Source: Proteiniphilum sp. UBA5283 (GTDB lineage: Bacteria > Bacteroidota > Bacteroidia > Bacteroidales > Dysgonomonadaceae). Taken from it: a DNA stretch of 57,624 nt. The stretch spans positions 9,153-66,776 of the forward strand of contig DHSP01000058.1 of the NCBI GenBank assembly GCA_002408485.1, in the 5' to 3' direction. Every line of letters begins with the position of its first letter. Positions within the stretch are counted from its first letter, which is position 1. Made by a program: the position numbers and the translations under genes. The notes beneath the pieces are model-generated. The model had not been told where the DNA came from. It saw only the letters and a program-made list of their open reading frames with translations, and made no database searches. Below are positions 1 to 9,604 of the stretch, one piece after another.

Positions 1-1
1 T

Positions 2-1561
2 TATAAAGATTTTGCCTGCGAAATTGACCAGCTTCACGACTGTTTCCAGGCTGCCGGCATACAACGAGGCGATAAAATCTCCATTTGTGGGAAGAATTCC
101 GCACGCTGGGCAATCGCTTTTTTTGCCACCCTCTCGTATGGCGCTGTGGCGGTAAGCATTCTCCACGAATTTGATAAGGAGAGCGTACAATTCATTGTGG
201 ATCACTCCGACTCCAAAATGTTCTTTGTGGATGATAATATTTGGAGAAATATTGATGGGTCAACACTCCCCCAAGTGGAGAGTGTGTTGTCGCTCGATGA
301 CTTTTCGCTGTTGAAGACCACCTCCGATAAATTCAATGCTTTTATCAATGGTGCCCCAGCCTATTTTGAAAAGAAATACGAAAAGGGATTTTTTGTCAAC
401 GACCTGGCCTTTCGTACCGACAAGCCCGAGGAGTTGGCAGTGATAAACTACACATCGGGTACTACAAGCAGTCCAAAGGGGGTGATGCTGCCCTACCGCA
501 GTCTGTGGTCAAACACCAAATTTGCAAACGACTGCCTTGAGTTTATCCATTCGGGTGACAACATTGTCTGCATGCTGCCCATGGCACATACATACGGGCT
601 TGCCTTTGAGATTCTCAATTCCATTTCGATGGGTTGTCACATCCATTTTCTGGGCAAGACACCATCGCCGAAAGTATTGCTCGATGCGTTTGCCAGGGTG
701 AAACCAAAGCTGGTGCTGGCCGTACCGCTCATTATCGAAAAAATAGTGACCAAGAGCGTCCTTCCGAAAGTACAACAAGGAGCGGCCAAGATACTCACTA
801 AAGTTCCACTTCTGAATTCCGTCGTTTACACGAAAGTACGCAAGTCGATGATGGGCGCTTTTGGCGGAAGACTGACTGAGCTGGTGGTTGGCGGTGCCGC
901 CATTAACCCCGATGTGGAAAAATTTCTCCGGAAGATAAAATTCCCTTATTCCGTGGGATACGGGATGACCGAATGCGGACCGCTGATTTCCTACTCTTAC
1001 TGGACGGAATTCAAAGAGCACTCCTGCGGCAGGATTGTAGACAGGATGCAGGTAAGAATCGACTCTGATGATCCACACAATATTGTGGGTGAGATACAGG
1101 TGAAAGGCACCAATGTAATGCTGGGATATTACAAAAATGAAGAGGCAACACAGCACACCTTTACCCGGGACGGCTGGTTGAAAACAGGTGATCTGGGGTT
1201 GCTGGACAAGGATGATTTTGTCTTCATCAAAGGAAGGGATAAGAACATGATCCTGGGGCCTTCCGGTCAGAATATCTACCCGGAAGAGATTGAAGAGAAA
1301 ATCAATGGATCACCTTACGTGAACGAGTCACTGGCCATCGAGGAGAACAGGAAGATCGTCGCCCTCATAGTACCTGACTTTGATGTTTTACAAAAACAGG
1401 GAATTGCCGGCAATCAGATCACTCCGTTCTTTGAGGATCTGATCAAAGAAATCAACACAAAGCTGCCCAACTACAGTAAAATTTCCTCCTTACGCATACA
1501 GGAGGAGGAGTTTGAAAAAACACCCAAACGAAGCATTAAACGATTTAAATATCAGAAATAA
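2..1561 (+). CDS. AMP-dependent long-chain acyl-CoA synthetase, 3' part (5' end outside window)
   Basis: This ANL-superfamily enzyme activates a carboxylic acid, probably a long-chain fatty acid, to acyl-AMP and then acyl-CoA. The reading frame is open from base 2 without a stop, and the first in-window ATG is internal: residues before it (GDKISICGKNSARWAIAFF) match the usual family N-terminal region, so roughly 60-70 N-terminal residues lie outside. Visible motifs in order: the P-loop NYTSGTTSSPKGVML, the adenylate motif GYGMTECGP, and the hinge/C-domain run TGDLGLLDKDDFVFIKGRDK followed by GQNIYPEEIE. The protein ends in a basic tail (TPKRSIKRFKYQK) with the catalytic Lys of the C-domain in the expected place. 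It converges on carB across a shared terminator. Substrate length cannot be told from sequence. Confidence 0.93.
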   Translation, partial: YKDFACEIDQLHDCFQAAGIQRGDKISICGKNSARWAIAFFATLSYGAVAVSILHEFDKESVQFIVDHSDSKMFFVDDNIWRNIDGSTLPQVESVLSLDDFSLLKTTSDKFNAFINGAPAYFEKKYEKGFFVNDLAFRTDKPEELAVINYTSGTTSSPKGVMLPYRSLWSNTKFANDCLEFIHSGDNIVCMLPMAHTYGLAFEILNSISMGCHIHFLGKTPSPKVLLDAFARVKPKLVLAVPLIIEKIVTKSVLPKVQQGAAKILTKVPLLNSVVYTKVRKSMMGAFGGRLTELVVGGAAINPDVEKFLRKIKFPYSVGYGMTECGPLISYSYWTEFKEHSCGRIVDRMQVRIDSDDPHNIVGEIQVKGTNVMLGYYKNEEATQHTFTRDGWLKTGDLGLLDKDDFVFIKGRDKNMILGPSGQNIYPEEIEEKINGSPYVNESLAIEENRKIVALIVPDFDVLQKQGIAGNQITPFFEDLIKEINTKLPNYSKISSLRIQEEEFEKTPKRSIKRFKYQK

Positions 1562-1639
1562 CATTCAATCACTGTTTCTCTTTTGCCATCAGGACCCGTG
1601 CCGAAAGATATAAGGCCTCAGCGTTGCGTGTTTGTCACA

Positions 1640-1676
1640 AAAAAAGACTGTCTCTCCATTTGAAACAGTCTTTTTT
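1640..1676. terminator. Bidirectional Rho-independent terminator
   Basis: A perfect 12-bp inverted repeat (AAAAAAGACTGT at 1640-1651, ACAGTCTTTTTT at 1665-1676) with a 13-base loop. It gives a U-tract on both strands, so it can end both the acyl-CoA synthetase transcript (plus) and the carA-carB-carB transcript (minus). Confidence 0.85.
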
Positions 1677-1729
1677 ATGTGTATCGGGCATGATAAACAT
1701 ACCACGACTGAAGAATCAACTTTCGTTAA

Positions 1730-4700
1730 TTAATACTCGTTCCAGCTCTTTATTTCGATATCCTCCAGGTCCATTTTACAGAAGGCCGTAATAAAAGCGC
1801 TTGCCAGGCGTGCGTTGGTAATCAGCGGAATATTGTAATCTACCGCACCGCGACGAATAATGTAGCCATTAGTCAGCTCTCTGCGGGTTACATCCTTTGG
1901 AATGTTGATGATCAGGTCGAACTGCTTGTCGGCAATCATCTGCCTGATGTTGTTCTCCCCATCCTCGTCCGGCCAGTTCACATCGGTAGCTTTGATACCG
2001 TTGTCTGTCAAAAACTTACAGGTTCCGTGGCTGGCGTAGAGATCGTATCCATTCTCGCCAAGCAGCTTGCAGGCTTCCAGCAGATCCACCTTCGACTTCA
2101 TCTCTCCCGAAGAGATGAGAATGCCCTTTTTGGGTATTTTATATCCCACAGAGAGCATCGACTTGAGAATGGCGTCGGAAAAGTCTTCGCCAATGCACCC
2201 CACCTCGCCGGTAGAGGACATGTCCACACCCAATACCGGATCGGCATTTTGCAGGCGGGAGAAAGAGAACTGCGATGCTTTCACCCCAATATAATCCAAA
2301 TCGAAAACCGAACTGTCTGGCTTCGCATAGGGAGCATCCAGCATGATCCTTGTAGCGGTCTCAATAAAGTTGTGCTTCAGCACTTTCGAAACAAACGGAA
2401 AAGAACGAGAAGCACGCAGGTTACACTCAATCACCTTGATGTCGTTGTTCTTTGCCAGGTATTGGATGTTGAAAGGGCCACTGATGTTCAGCTCGCGGGC
2501 AATCCGTTTTGAGATCTTCTTCACCCGGCGCATGGTCTCGAAATAGATTTTTTGCGCAGGAAACACCAACGTGGCATCGCCTGAGTGCACCCCGGCAAAT
2601 TCCACGTGTTCAGAGATGGCATACTCCACCACCTCTCCGTTACGTGCTACTGCATCGAATTCAATTTCCTTGGCGTTCTGCATAAAGCTGGACACTACCA
2701 CGGGATACTCCTTCGATACGTTGGCAGCCATCTTCAGGAAAACATGCATCTGCTCTCTGTCGTAGCACACGTTCATCGCAGCACCCGACAAGACATAGGA
2801 GGGGCGAATCAGTACCGGAAAGCCTACTTTTTCGACGAAGGAATCGATTTCATCGAAGCTGGTCAACTCTTTCCAGCGGGGCTGGTCGATACCCAACTCA
2901 TCGAGCATGGCCGAGAACTTATGCCTGTTTTCGGCACGGTCGATGGACAAAGGAGAGGTTCCGAGGATGGGAACCTGCTGCCGGTGCAGCTTCATGGCCA
3001 GGTTATTGGGTATCTGACCTCCTACGGACACAATGACCCCTTTCGGATTCTCTAAATCAATGACATCCATTACCCGTTCGAAAGTGAGCTCATCAAAATA
3101 GAGTCGATCGCACATATCGTAATCGGTCGACACGGTCTCGGGGTTATAATTGATCATCACCGAAGCATATCCCAGCTCGCGTGCGGTCTGTACCGCGTTC
3201 ACCGAGCACCAGTCGAACTCTACCGACGAGCCGATACGATAGGCACCCGATCCAAGCACAATCACTGCTTCCTTCTCCTCTTTGTGCGGAATATACGCCT
3301 TGTCGGAACCATAGGTAAAGTAAAGGTAGTTTGTTTTGTCGGGATGGTCAGAGGCCACGGTGTTGATGCGCCGGACAATCGGAATGATGCCCATCTTTTT
3401 ACGGTGATCCCGCACCCTGATCAACTCATTCTCCACAGTGCCTGCCGGTTCTTCCACGAAGCGCGCAATCTGAAAATCGGAGAATCCGAGCCTCTTGGCC
3501 TCCAGGAGCACTTCCTTTGGCAGTTCCTCAACCCTGCTGTAGGTAGCGAGCACCTTTGAGTAGTTGTATATATTTTCCAGCTTCTCCAAAAACCAGCGGT
3601 CTATTTTGGTGAGTTCCTCAATCTGGGCTACCGTGTATCCCTTTTCAAACGCATCGGCAATTGCAAAAATGCGAAGATCTGTCGGCTTTGCCAGCGACTC
3701 TTCCACATTTTCAAAGGTGATCTCCCGGTTTCCTACAAAGCCGTGCATCCCCTGCCCGATCATACGCAACCCTTTCTGGATGATCTCTTCAAATGACTGC
3801 CCGATGGACATGATCTCGCCCACCGACTTCATGGAGGAGCCGATCTCGTGGCTCACACCGTAGAATTTATTCAAATCCCACCGTGGTATCTTCACGATCA
3901 TGTAGTCCACCTTCGGAGCCGCATAGGCCGAGTTGGGCGTACCCTGCTCCCCAATCTGGTCAAGGGTATACCCCAGCGCAAGCTTGGTGGCCACAAAGGC
4001 GAGCGGATAACCCGATGCCTTGGAAGCCAGAGCCGATGAGCGGCTCAGACGGGCATTGATCTCGATGATGCGATAATCGTTGGTTTCCGCATTAAAAGCA
4101 TACTGAATATTGCACTCACCCACAATACCGATATGCCGTACTACTCTTTGGGCAATATCTTCCAACAGAGCGATTTGCTCTTGGGTAAGTGTAATGATGG
4201 GTGCCACCACAATACTTTCGCCGGTGTGGATACCCAGTGGGTCGAAGTTCTCCATGGGTACTACCGTGAAACAGTGGTCATTGCGATCACGGATAACCTC
4301 GAACTCAATCTCTTTCCAGCCTTTCAGGCTCTCCTCCACCAGGATCTGGTTCGAAAAGGAGAGAGCGCTTTTGCAGAGATCGATAAACTCATTTTCATTT
4401 TCACAGATTCCCGACCCCTGTCCTCCCAGCGCATAGGCAGAACGCACCATAATGGGAAAACCAATTTCACGGGCCGCAGTGAGCGCATCTTCCAGGCTCT
4501 CCACTGCATGCGACTGCGGTGTTCTGGCGTCGATCTCGTCGAGCTTCTTCACAAAAAGATCGCGGTCTTCGGTGATCATGATTGCCTCCACCGAGGTGCC
4601 CAGTACCTTGACGTCATATTTGTCGAGCGTACCGCTTTGGTACAGTTCGGTACCACAATTGAGAGCAGTCTGCCCGCCAAAGGCAAGCAAAATGCCGTCC

Positions 4701-4942
4701 GGTTTTTCTTTTTGAATTACTTTCTCTACAAAATAGGGAGTAATGGGCAGGAAGTAGACCGTGTCGGCCACTCCTTCCGATGTTTGAATGGTGGCGATGT
4801 TGGGGTTGATCAGCACCGTTTCAATCCCTTCCTCACGCATCGCCTTTAAGGCTTGTGAGCCGGAATAATCGAATTCTCCCGCTTGTCCGATCTTCAGGGC
4901 ACCGGAACCCAGTAAAATAACTTTTTTGATTGTTTGATCCAT
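1730..4942 (-). CDS. carB: Carbamoyl-phosphate synthase large subunit, second tandem copy
   Basis: Makes carbamoyl phosphate from bicarbonate, ammonia and two ATP, for pyrimidine and arginine synthesis. The frame stays open to 5095, but the family N-terminus begins at MDQTIKKVILLGSG, so ATG 4942 is chosen (1070 aa, normal length). Both ATP-grasp halves are complete: EDRD, VRSAYALGGQGSG, ESLKGWKEIEFEVIRD and EINARLSRSSA in the carboxyphosphate half; RPSYVLSGAAMNV and ECNLRASRSFPFVSK in the carbamoyl-phosphate half. A C-terminal MGS-like allosteric domain follows (YASHGTCKFL). Sixty-four bases separate it from the first carB, and no -7 box was seen between them, so the two are probably co-transcribed. 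It is a clear paralogue of its neighbour, not a fragment. Its substitutions VVPMENFDPLG and APIITL make it the more diverged copy from the eukaryotic-type consensus. Confidence 0.95.
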   Translation of the reverse strand: MDQTIKKVILLGSGALKIGQAGEFDYSGSQALKAMREEGIETVLINPNIATIQTSEGVADTVYFLPITPYFVEKVIQKEKPDGILLAFGGQTALNCGTELYQSGTLDKYDVKVLGTSVEAIMITEDRDLFVKKLDEIDARTPQSHAVESLEDALTAAREIGFPIMVRSAYALGGQGSGICENENEFIDLCKSALSFSNQILVEESLKGWKEIEFEVIRDRNDHCFTVVPMENFDPLGIHTGESIVVAPIITLTQEQIALLEDIAQRVVRHIGIVGECNIQYAFNAETNDYRIIEINARLSRSSALASKASGYPLAFVATKLALGYTLDQIGEQGTPNSAYAAPKVDYMIVKIPRWDLNKFYGVSHEIGSSMKSVGEIMSIGQSFEEIIQKGLRMIGQGMHGFVGNREITFENVEESLAKPTDLRIFAIADAFEKGYTVAQIEELTKIDRWFLEKLENIYNYSKVLATYSRVEELPKEVLLEAKRLGFSDFQIARFVEEPAGTVENELIRVRDHRKKMGIIPIVRRINTVASDHPDKTNYLYFTYGSDKAYIPHKEEKEAVIVLGSGAYRIGSSVEFDWCSVNAVQTARELGYASVMINYNPETVSTDYDMCDRLYFDELTFERVMDVIDLENPKGVIVSVGGQIPNNLAMKLHRQQVPILGTSPLSIDRAENRHKFSAMLDELGIDQPRWKELTSFDEIDSFVEKVGFPVLIRPSYVLSGAAMNVCYDREQMHVFLKMAANVSKEYPVVVSSFMQNAKEIEFDAVARNGEVVEYAISEHVEFAGVHSGDATLVFPAQKIYFETMRRVKKISKRIARELNISGPFNIQYLAKNNDIKVIECNLRASRSFPFVSKVLKHNFIETATRIMLDAPYAKPDSSVFDLDYIGVKASQFSFSRLQNADPVLGVDMSSTGEVGCIGEDFSDAILKSMLSVGYKIPKKGILISSGEMKSKVDLLEACKLLGENGYDLYASHGTCKFLTDNGIKATDVNWPDEDGENNIRQMIADKQFDLIINIPKDVTRRELTNGYIIRRGAVDYNIPLITNARLASAFITAFCKMDLEDIEIKSWNEY

Positions 4943-5006
4943 TAATTGATATATTGATTTCTTTTTTAAAATTCTATCTTTTTCCCATGCACAAACTACC
5001 GATCGC

Positions 5007-8000
5007 TTATTTGAACTCACCCCAGTGCCTGATTTCGATATCCTCCACCGATATCCGACAGAATGCCTTGATGAAGGCACTAGCCAGACGGGCATTTGTG
5101 ATCAGCGGAATGTTATAATCTATGGCATCGCGACGGATCTTGTAACCGTTTGTCAATTCCCTCTCCGTTAAATTCTTGGGAATATTGATAATCAAATCGA
5201 ATCTCCTTTCGGCAATCATGTCGTTCACGTTTAGTGTTGCGTTTTCGTCGTCCGGCCATGCCACGAAGGTACTATCTACGCCATTTTCCTCCAAAAAATT
5301 TTGCGTACCGCCCGTGGCAAATAAGGCATATCCGTTTTTCTGTAACAGGCGGCAGGCATCGAGCAGGGTGACTTTCGACTTTGTTCCACCGGAGGATATC
5401 ATGATATTTTTTTGGGGAACACGGTACCCTACTGCCAGCATGGATGTGAGAAGGGCATCGTCAAAATGGTTACCGATGGCCCCCACTTCACCGGTCGATG
5501 CCATATCCACACCAAGTACCGGATCGGCTTTCTGCAGGCGGGTAAATGAAAACTGCGGAGCTTTTATTCCTACATAGTCAAGCTCGAAGGCAGATTTTTC
5601 GGGTTTCTCTACGGGAATTCCAAGCATCACTTTAGAGGCCAGCTCTATAAAGTTTATTTTCAACACCTTGGAAACAAACGGAAAGGATCTTGATGCTCTC
5701 AGGTTACACTCAATAACCTTTATGTCGTTATCCTTTGCCAAAAACTGGATGTTAAACGGCCCCGATATCTCCAATGCTTTGGCTATCTGCCTGGTTATCT
5801 GCTTGATTCTTCGAACAGTCTGCACATAAATTTTCTGTGCAGGAAACAAAATGGTAGCATCGCCGGAGTGAACGCCTGCAAATTCCACGTGTTCCGATAT
5901 GGCATAGGCCACCAGTTCCCCGTTTTGTGCGACCGCATCCATCTCTATCTCCTTGGAATCTTCAATGAATTCCGAAACAACCACCGGATACTTGCTCGAC
6001 ACTTCGGTTGCCAACGTAAGGAACCGTTCCAGCTCACTGCGGTTGGAACATACATTCATCGCAGCACCGGAGAGGACATACGATGGCCTCACAAGCAGCG
6101 GAAAACCCACCTCGTCAACAAACTGAAGAATTGCATCAAGCGTAGTCAACTCTTTCCACCGCGGCTGGTCGACTCCCAGCCTGTCGAGCATGGAGGAAAA
6201 CTTATGCCTGTTCTCAGCATTATCGATACTTCGGGCAGATGTCCCCAAAACATTTACCCCAGAATCATCAAGTCTCACTGCAAGGTTGTTCGGTATTTGA
6301 CCACCCACAGAGACAATAACACCGTGCGGATTTTCCAGCTCTATAATATCCATCACCCGTTCGTACGACAGCTCATCAAAATAAAGCCTGTCGCACATAT
6401 CGTAGTCCGTCGATACCGTCTCCGGATTATAGTTAATCATCACCGAGCGATACCCCTCATCACGGACGGTGCGAAGCGCATTTACTGAGCACCAGTCGAA
6501 TTCCACCGACGATCCTATCCGGTATGCACCCGAACCAAGAACAATTACCGAGCGGTGGTCGCCGCAATAAATCAGGTCATTTTCTCCCCCGTTATACGTG
6601 AGATAAAGATAATTAGTCTGCGCCGGGAACTCTGCGGCCAACGTATCAATCTGTTTAACGACAGGCAGAATACCCTGTTTCTTTCTGTATGCTCTGACTG
6701 CGAGGGCATCCTTCTCATTCACTGCTTCCTTGAACAGCGCCCTTGCGATCTGGTAATCCGAAAAACCTTGTCGCTTCGCCAGGCGCAGCAGATCAGAAAA
6801 AGAATCGTTCCCTGCCTGTTGCCTGTTTTCTTTTTCAATATCGATACCTCCCGGCTCAACTTCTTCGAGCATCTCTGCCGTATCCACAATATTGCGGAGT
6901 TTATGCAAAAACCAACGGTCTATTCTTGTCAGTTCGTGAATCTGATCTACAGTATACCCTCTCCGGAAGGCCTTACTGATCACAAAAATACGCTGATCGG
7001 TCGGTTCACGCAGCGCTTTATCGATATCCGGAATAACAAGTTCCTTGTTTTCCACAAATCCGTGCATGCCCAGTCCAATCATTCGCAACCCCTTCTGAAT
7101 AGCCTCTTCAAAGGTGCGCCCGATCGACATTATCTCGCCAACCGACTTCATACTGGATCCGATCTGCTTGGAGACACCACTGAATTTCCCCAGATCCCAG
7201 CGTGGTATTTTCACCACGATATAATCCAGTGCCGGCTCAAAAAAGGCGCTGGTTGTTTTGGTTACTGAGTTCTTCAGGTCGAAAAGTCCGTAACCCAGTC
7301 CCAGTTTAGCTGCCACAAACGCAAGCGGGTAACCGGTAGCTTTCGACGCCAATGCCGAGGAGCGACTCAACCGTGCGTTCACCTCAATCACCCTGTAATC
7401 TTCCGATTCGGGGTCGAGTGCATACTGAACATTACACTCTCCAATTATTCCTATGTGGCGAACTATCTGAATGGCCAATTCACGAAGCTTGTGATATTCT
7501 GAATTTGTAAGCGTTTGGGAGGGTGCCACCACAATGCTTTCGCCGGTATGAATGCCCAACGGGTCGAAGTTCTCCATATTGCAAACCGTGATGCAGTTGT
7601 CATATCTGTCACGCACCACCTCGTACTCTATCTCCTTCCACCCTTTCAGCGACTTCTCAATCAGGAGCTGCGCGGAATAGTTAAACGTCTTTGTGGCAAG
7701 CTCTTTCAGTTCGTTGGAGTTGTTACAGAAGCCGGAACCTAAACCACCCAAAGCGTAAGCTGCCCTTACAATAACAGGATATCCCAGCTTTTCGGCTGAC
7801 TCAAGCGCCTCATCGGTGGATAGTACGGCAAAACTGGTGATCGTCTTAATCTCTATCTGGTTCAGCTTTTTCACAAACAGATCCCGGTCCTCTGTATCCA
7901 TAATTGCCTGTATTGGGGTTCCGAGCACCTCCACGCCATACTGTTCAAATACTCCTGCCTGGTATAACTGTACCCCGCAATTCAGCGCTGTTTGTCCGCC

Positions 8001-8258
8001 AAATGCCAGCAGGATTCCGTCCGGCCGCTCCCGTGCGATCACCTTCTCCACGAAGTAAGGGGTGACTGGCAGAAAATATATTTTGTCGGCCACCCCCTCC
8101 GATGTCTGTACCGTGGCTATATTCGGATTAATCAGGATGGTCTCCACACCTTCTTCATGAAGTGCTTTCAATGCCTGAGAACCGGAATAATCAAACTCAC
8201 CTGCCTCCCCAATTTTGAGGGCACCGGATCCCAGGACGAGTGCTTTTTTTATATTCAT
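5007..8258 (-). CDS. carB: Carbamoyl-phosphate synthase large subunit, first tandem copy
   Basis: Same reaction as the following carB. It is 1083 aa, with both ATP-grasp halves intact (VRAAYALGGLGSG, EVNARLSRSSALASKATG; RPSYVLSGAAMNV, ECNLRASRSFPFVSK) and a C-terminal MGS-like domain (FATGGTQNFL). The N-half stretch CNMENFDPLGIHTGESIVV and SQTL reads almost as I remember animal CAD, and the C-half SRSFPFVSK replaces the ARTVPFVSK of E. coli. This copy carries about 15-20 extra residues around 455-480 (near EPGGIDIEKENRQQAGNDS), in the linker/oligomerisation region, that the second copy lacks. ATG 8258 fits the family start. The stop lies 64 bases before the second carB start, and carA is 44 bases upstream. 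Confidence 0.95.
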   Translation of the reverse strand: MNIKKALVLGSGALKIGEAGEFDYSGSQALKALHEEGVETILINPNIATVQTSEGVADKIYFLPVTPYFVEKVIARERPDGILLAFGGQTALNCGVQLYQAGVFEQYGVEVLGTPIQAIMDTEDRDLFVKKLNQIEIKTITSFAVLSTDEALESAEKLGYPVIVRAAYALGGLGSGFCNNSNELKELATKTFNYSAQLLIEKSLKGWKEIEYEVVRDRYDNCITVCNMENFDPLGIHTGESIVVAPSQTLTNSEYHKLRELAIQIVRHIGIIGECNVQYALDPESEDYRVIEVNARLSRSSALASKATGYPLAFVAAKLGLGYGLFDLKNSVTKTTSAFFEPALDYIVVKIPRWDLGKFSGVSKQIGSSMKSVGEIMSIGRTFEEAIQKGLRMIGLGMHGFVENKELVIPDIDKALREPTDQRIFVISKAFRRGYTVDQIHELTRIDRWFLHKLRNIVDTAEMLEEVEPGGIDIEKENRQQAGNDSFSDLLRLAKRQGFSDYQIARALFKEAVNEKDALAVRAYRKKQGILPVVKQIDTLAAEFPAQTNYLYLTYNGGENDLIYCGDHRSVIVLGSGAYRIGSSVEFDWCSVNALRTVRDEGYRSVMINYNPETVSTDYDMCDRLYFDELSYERVMDIIELENPHGVIVSVGGQIPNNLAVRLDDSGVNVLGTSARSIDNAENRHKFSSMLDRLGVDQPRWKELTTLDAILQFVDEVGFPLLVRPSYVLSGAAMNVCSNRSELERFLTLATEVSSKYPVVVSEFIEDSKEIEMDAVAQNGELVAYAISEHVEFAGVHSGDATILFPAQKIYVQTVRRIKQITRQIAKALEISGPFNIQFLAKDNDIKVIECNLRASRSFPFVSKVLKINFIELASKVMLGIPVEKPEKSAFELDYVGIKAPQFSFTRLQKADPVLGVDMASTGEVGAIGNHFDDALLTSMLAVGYRVPQKNIMISSGGTKSKVTLLDACRLLQKNGYALFATGGTQNFLEENGVDSTFVAWPDDENATLNVNDMIAERRFDLIINIPKNLTERELTNGYKIRRDAIDYNIPLITNARLASAFIKAFCRISVEDIEIRHWGEFK

Positions 8259-8302
8259 TTCTCTGTGCTACTGACGGTTCTTTTCCTCTACCATATGACT
8301 TA

Positions 8303-9406
8303 TCATACTTTGCTGGCGACCACTGACCTAGCGAACTCATCAAAGAAAAACCGAGTATCGGTTGGCCCCCCCGCAGCCTCGGGATGAAACTGCACCGAAA
8401 AAAAGGGCTTTGTCTTATGTCTGATTCCTTCGTTGGTTCCATCGTTCATATTCACAAACCAGGGTTCCCATTCATTATTCAAAAGCGATTCATCCACTGC
8501 ATATCCATGGTTTTGAGATGTAATAAAACACTGGTTGCTTCGCACCCTGCGTACCGGCTGATTGTGACTGCGGTGTCCATATTTCAGTTTGTACGTAGAT
8601 GCCCCGGCTGCTTTGGCCAGGAGCTGATTACCCATGCAGATCCCAAAAATTGGTTTATCTCTGTTCAAAGCTTCTCGAATATGTTGAATAGTCACCCGGC
8701 AATGATCGGGATTGCCCGGTCCATTTGAAATAACCACCCCATCATAATCAATCGCACTAAAATTATAATCCCAGGGAACACGAATTACCCGCATACCCTG
8801 CTTCACCAGCTCTCGCAGGATGTTCAGTTTTGTGCCACAGTCAACAAGGACTACCTTCTTTTCTCCTTGCCCATATTCAATAACTTCCTTACAGCTCACC
8901 TGCGCCACAAGGTTGTCGTTTCCGGGATTATAAAATTCGGTTTCACTCTCTTGTCCTGAGTCGGGTTTTTCTCCAAAAACAATTTTCCCCAACAGAGAGC
9001 CCTCTTCACGTAGAACCTTTGTCAGCATTCGGGTATCTATTCCGCTAATACCGGGTATATTTTCCATTTTCAACCATTCTCCAAGGCTCCTGGAGCCATT
9101 CCAGTGCGAGAACTGAGCCGAATAGTGCTGCACAATGAGTCCCGACACGTGGATGCGTCCGGACTCAAAAAAATCGGAAACTCCGTATGTTTCGCTTTTG
9201 GCTGGAACTCCGTAATTTCCGATTATAGGATATGTGGATGTGAATATCTGACCTGTGTAGGAAGGGTCTGTCAAGCTTTCTGGATAACCTACCATTGCTG
9301 TATTGAAAACCACCTCCCCCGATGCCGGCCTTTCGGCTCCAAACGATTCTCCCTGAAAAACCATACCGTTTTCAAGAATCAACCGCACCGGTGTAACTCT
9401 CTGCAT
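8303..9406 (-). CDS. carA: Carbamoyl-phosphate synthase small (glutaminase) subunit
   Basis: Hydrolyses glutamine and channels ammonia to CarB. 367 aa, normal length. The N-terminal CPSase_sm domain is followed by a class I glutamine amidotransferase domain from about residue 180. The nucleophile is Cys257 in GICMGNQ, and His341 and Glu343 lie in VQFHPEA. The usual LGHQ is MGNQ here. The C-terminal part (SQNHGYAV, NDGTNEGIRH, PFFSVQFHPE) resembles the eukaryotic CAD glutaminase more than the E. coli one. It is the first gene of the carA-carB-carB operon, and a -7 box lies 48 bases upstream of its ATG. A single small subunit apparently serves both large subunits. Confidence 0.95.
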   Translation of the reverse strand: MQRVTPVRLILENGMVFQGESFGAERPASGEVVFNTAMVGYPESLTDPSYTGQIFTSTYPIIGNYGVPAKSETYGVSDFFESGRIHVSGLIVQHYSAQFSHWNGSRSLGEWLKMENIPGISGIDTRMLTKVLREEGSLLGKIVFGEKPDSGQESETEFYNPGNDNLVAQVSCKEVIEYGQGEKKVVLVDCGTKLNILRELVKQGMRVIRVPWDYNFSAIDYDGVVISNGPGNPDHCRVTIQHIREALNRDKPIFGICMGNQLLAKAAGASTYKLKYGHRSHNQPVRRVRSNQCFITSQNHGYAVDESLLNNEWEPWFVNMNDGTNEGIRHKTKPFFSVQFHPEAAGGPTDTRFFFDEFARSVVASKV

Positions 9407-9453
9407 AGTGCGTACATTATTTTGTTGTATAGATACCGTATGATATTAGGACA

Positions 9454-9461
9454 CAAAGATA
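9454..9461 (-). promoter_or_regulatory. carA: Bacteroidetes -7 box for carA operon
   Basis: TATCTTTG on the minus strand matches TAnnTTTG exactly, 48 bases upstream of the carA start. No good -33 TTTG is visible at the expected distance. A long A/T run (9461-9473) lies just upstream. Confidence 0.55.
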
Positions 9462-9604
9462 GAAAAAAAAATTTGTTTCACGATGTTTTTTTGGGTATAT
9501 TGTCCTGGAGAATTTAGAAAGTGTTAACCGGAGTTGATTTTTATCTGAACCCCGGTTTTATTATACTCCAGCCTTCAACTTTTACTAAAAAAAACTATAA
9601 ACTT

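Noticed and set aside
509..1156. Long minus-strand open frame (215 codons) inside the acyl-CoA synthetase gene
   Set aside because: Antisense shadow of a strongly conserved gene; no family resemblance, start signal or promoter box.
4943..5095. Extension of the second carB to 5095 (51 more residues)
   Set aside because: It would overlap the end of the first carB and the residues are unlike the family; ATG 4942 begins the conserved N-terminus.
5007..8258. One carB copy being a pseudogene
   Set aside because: Both frames are full length with the key ATP-grasp residues in both halves.
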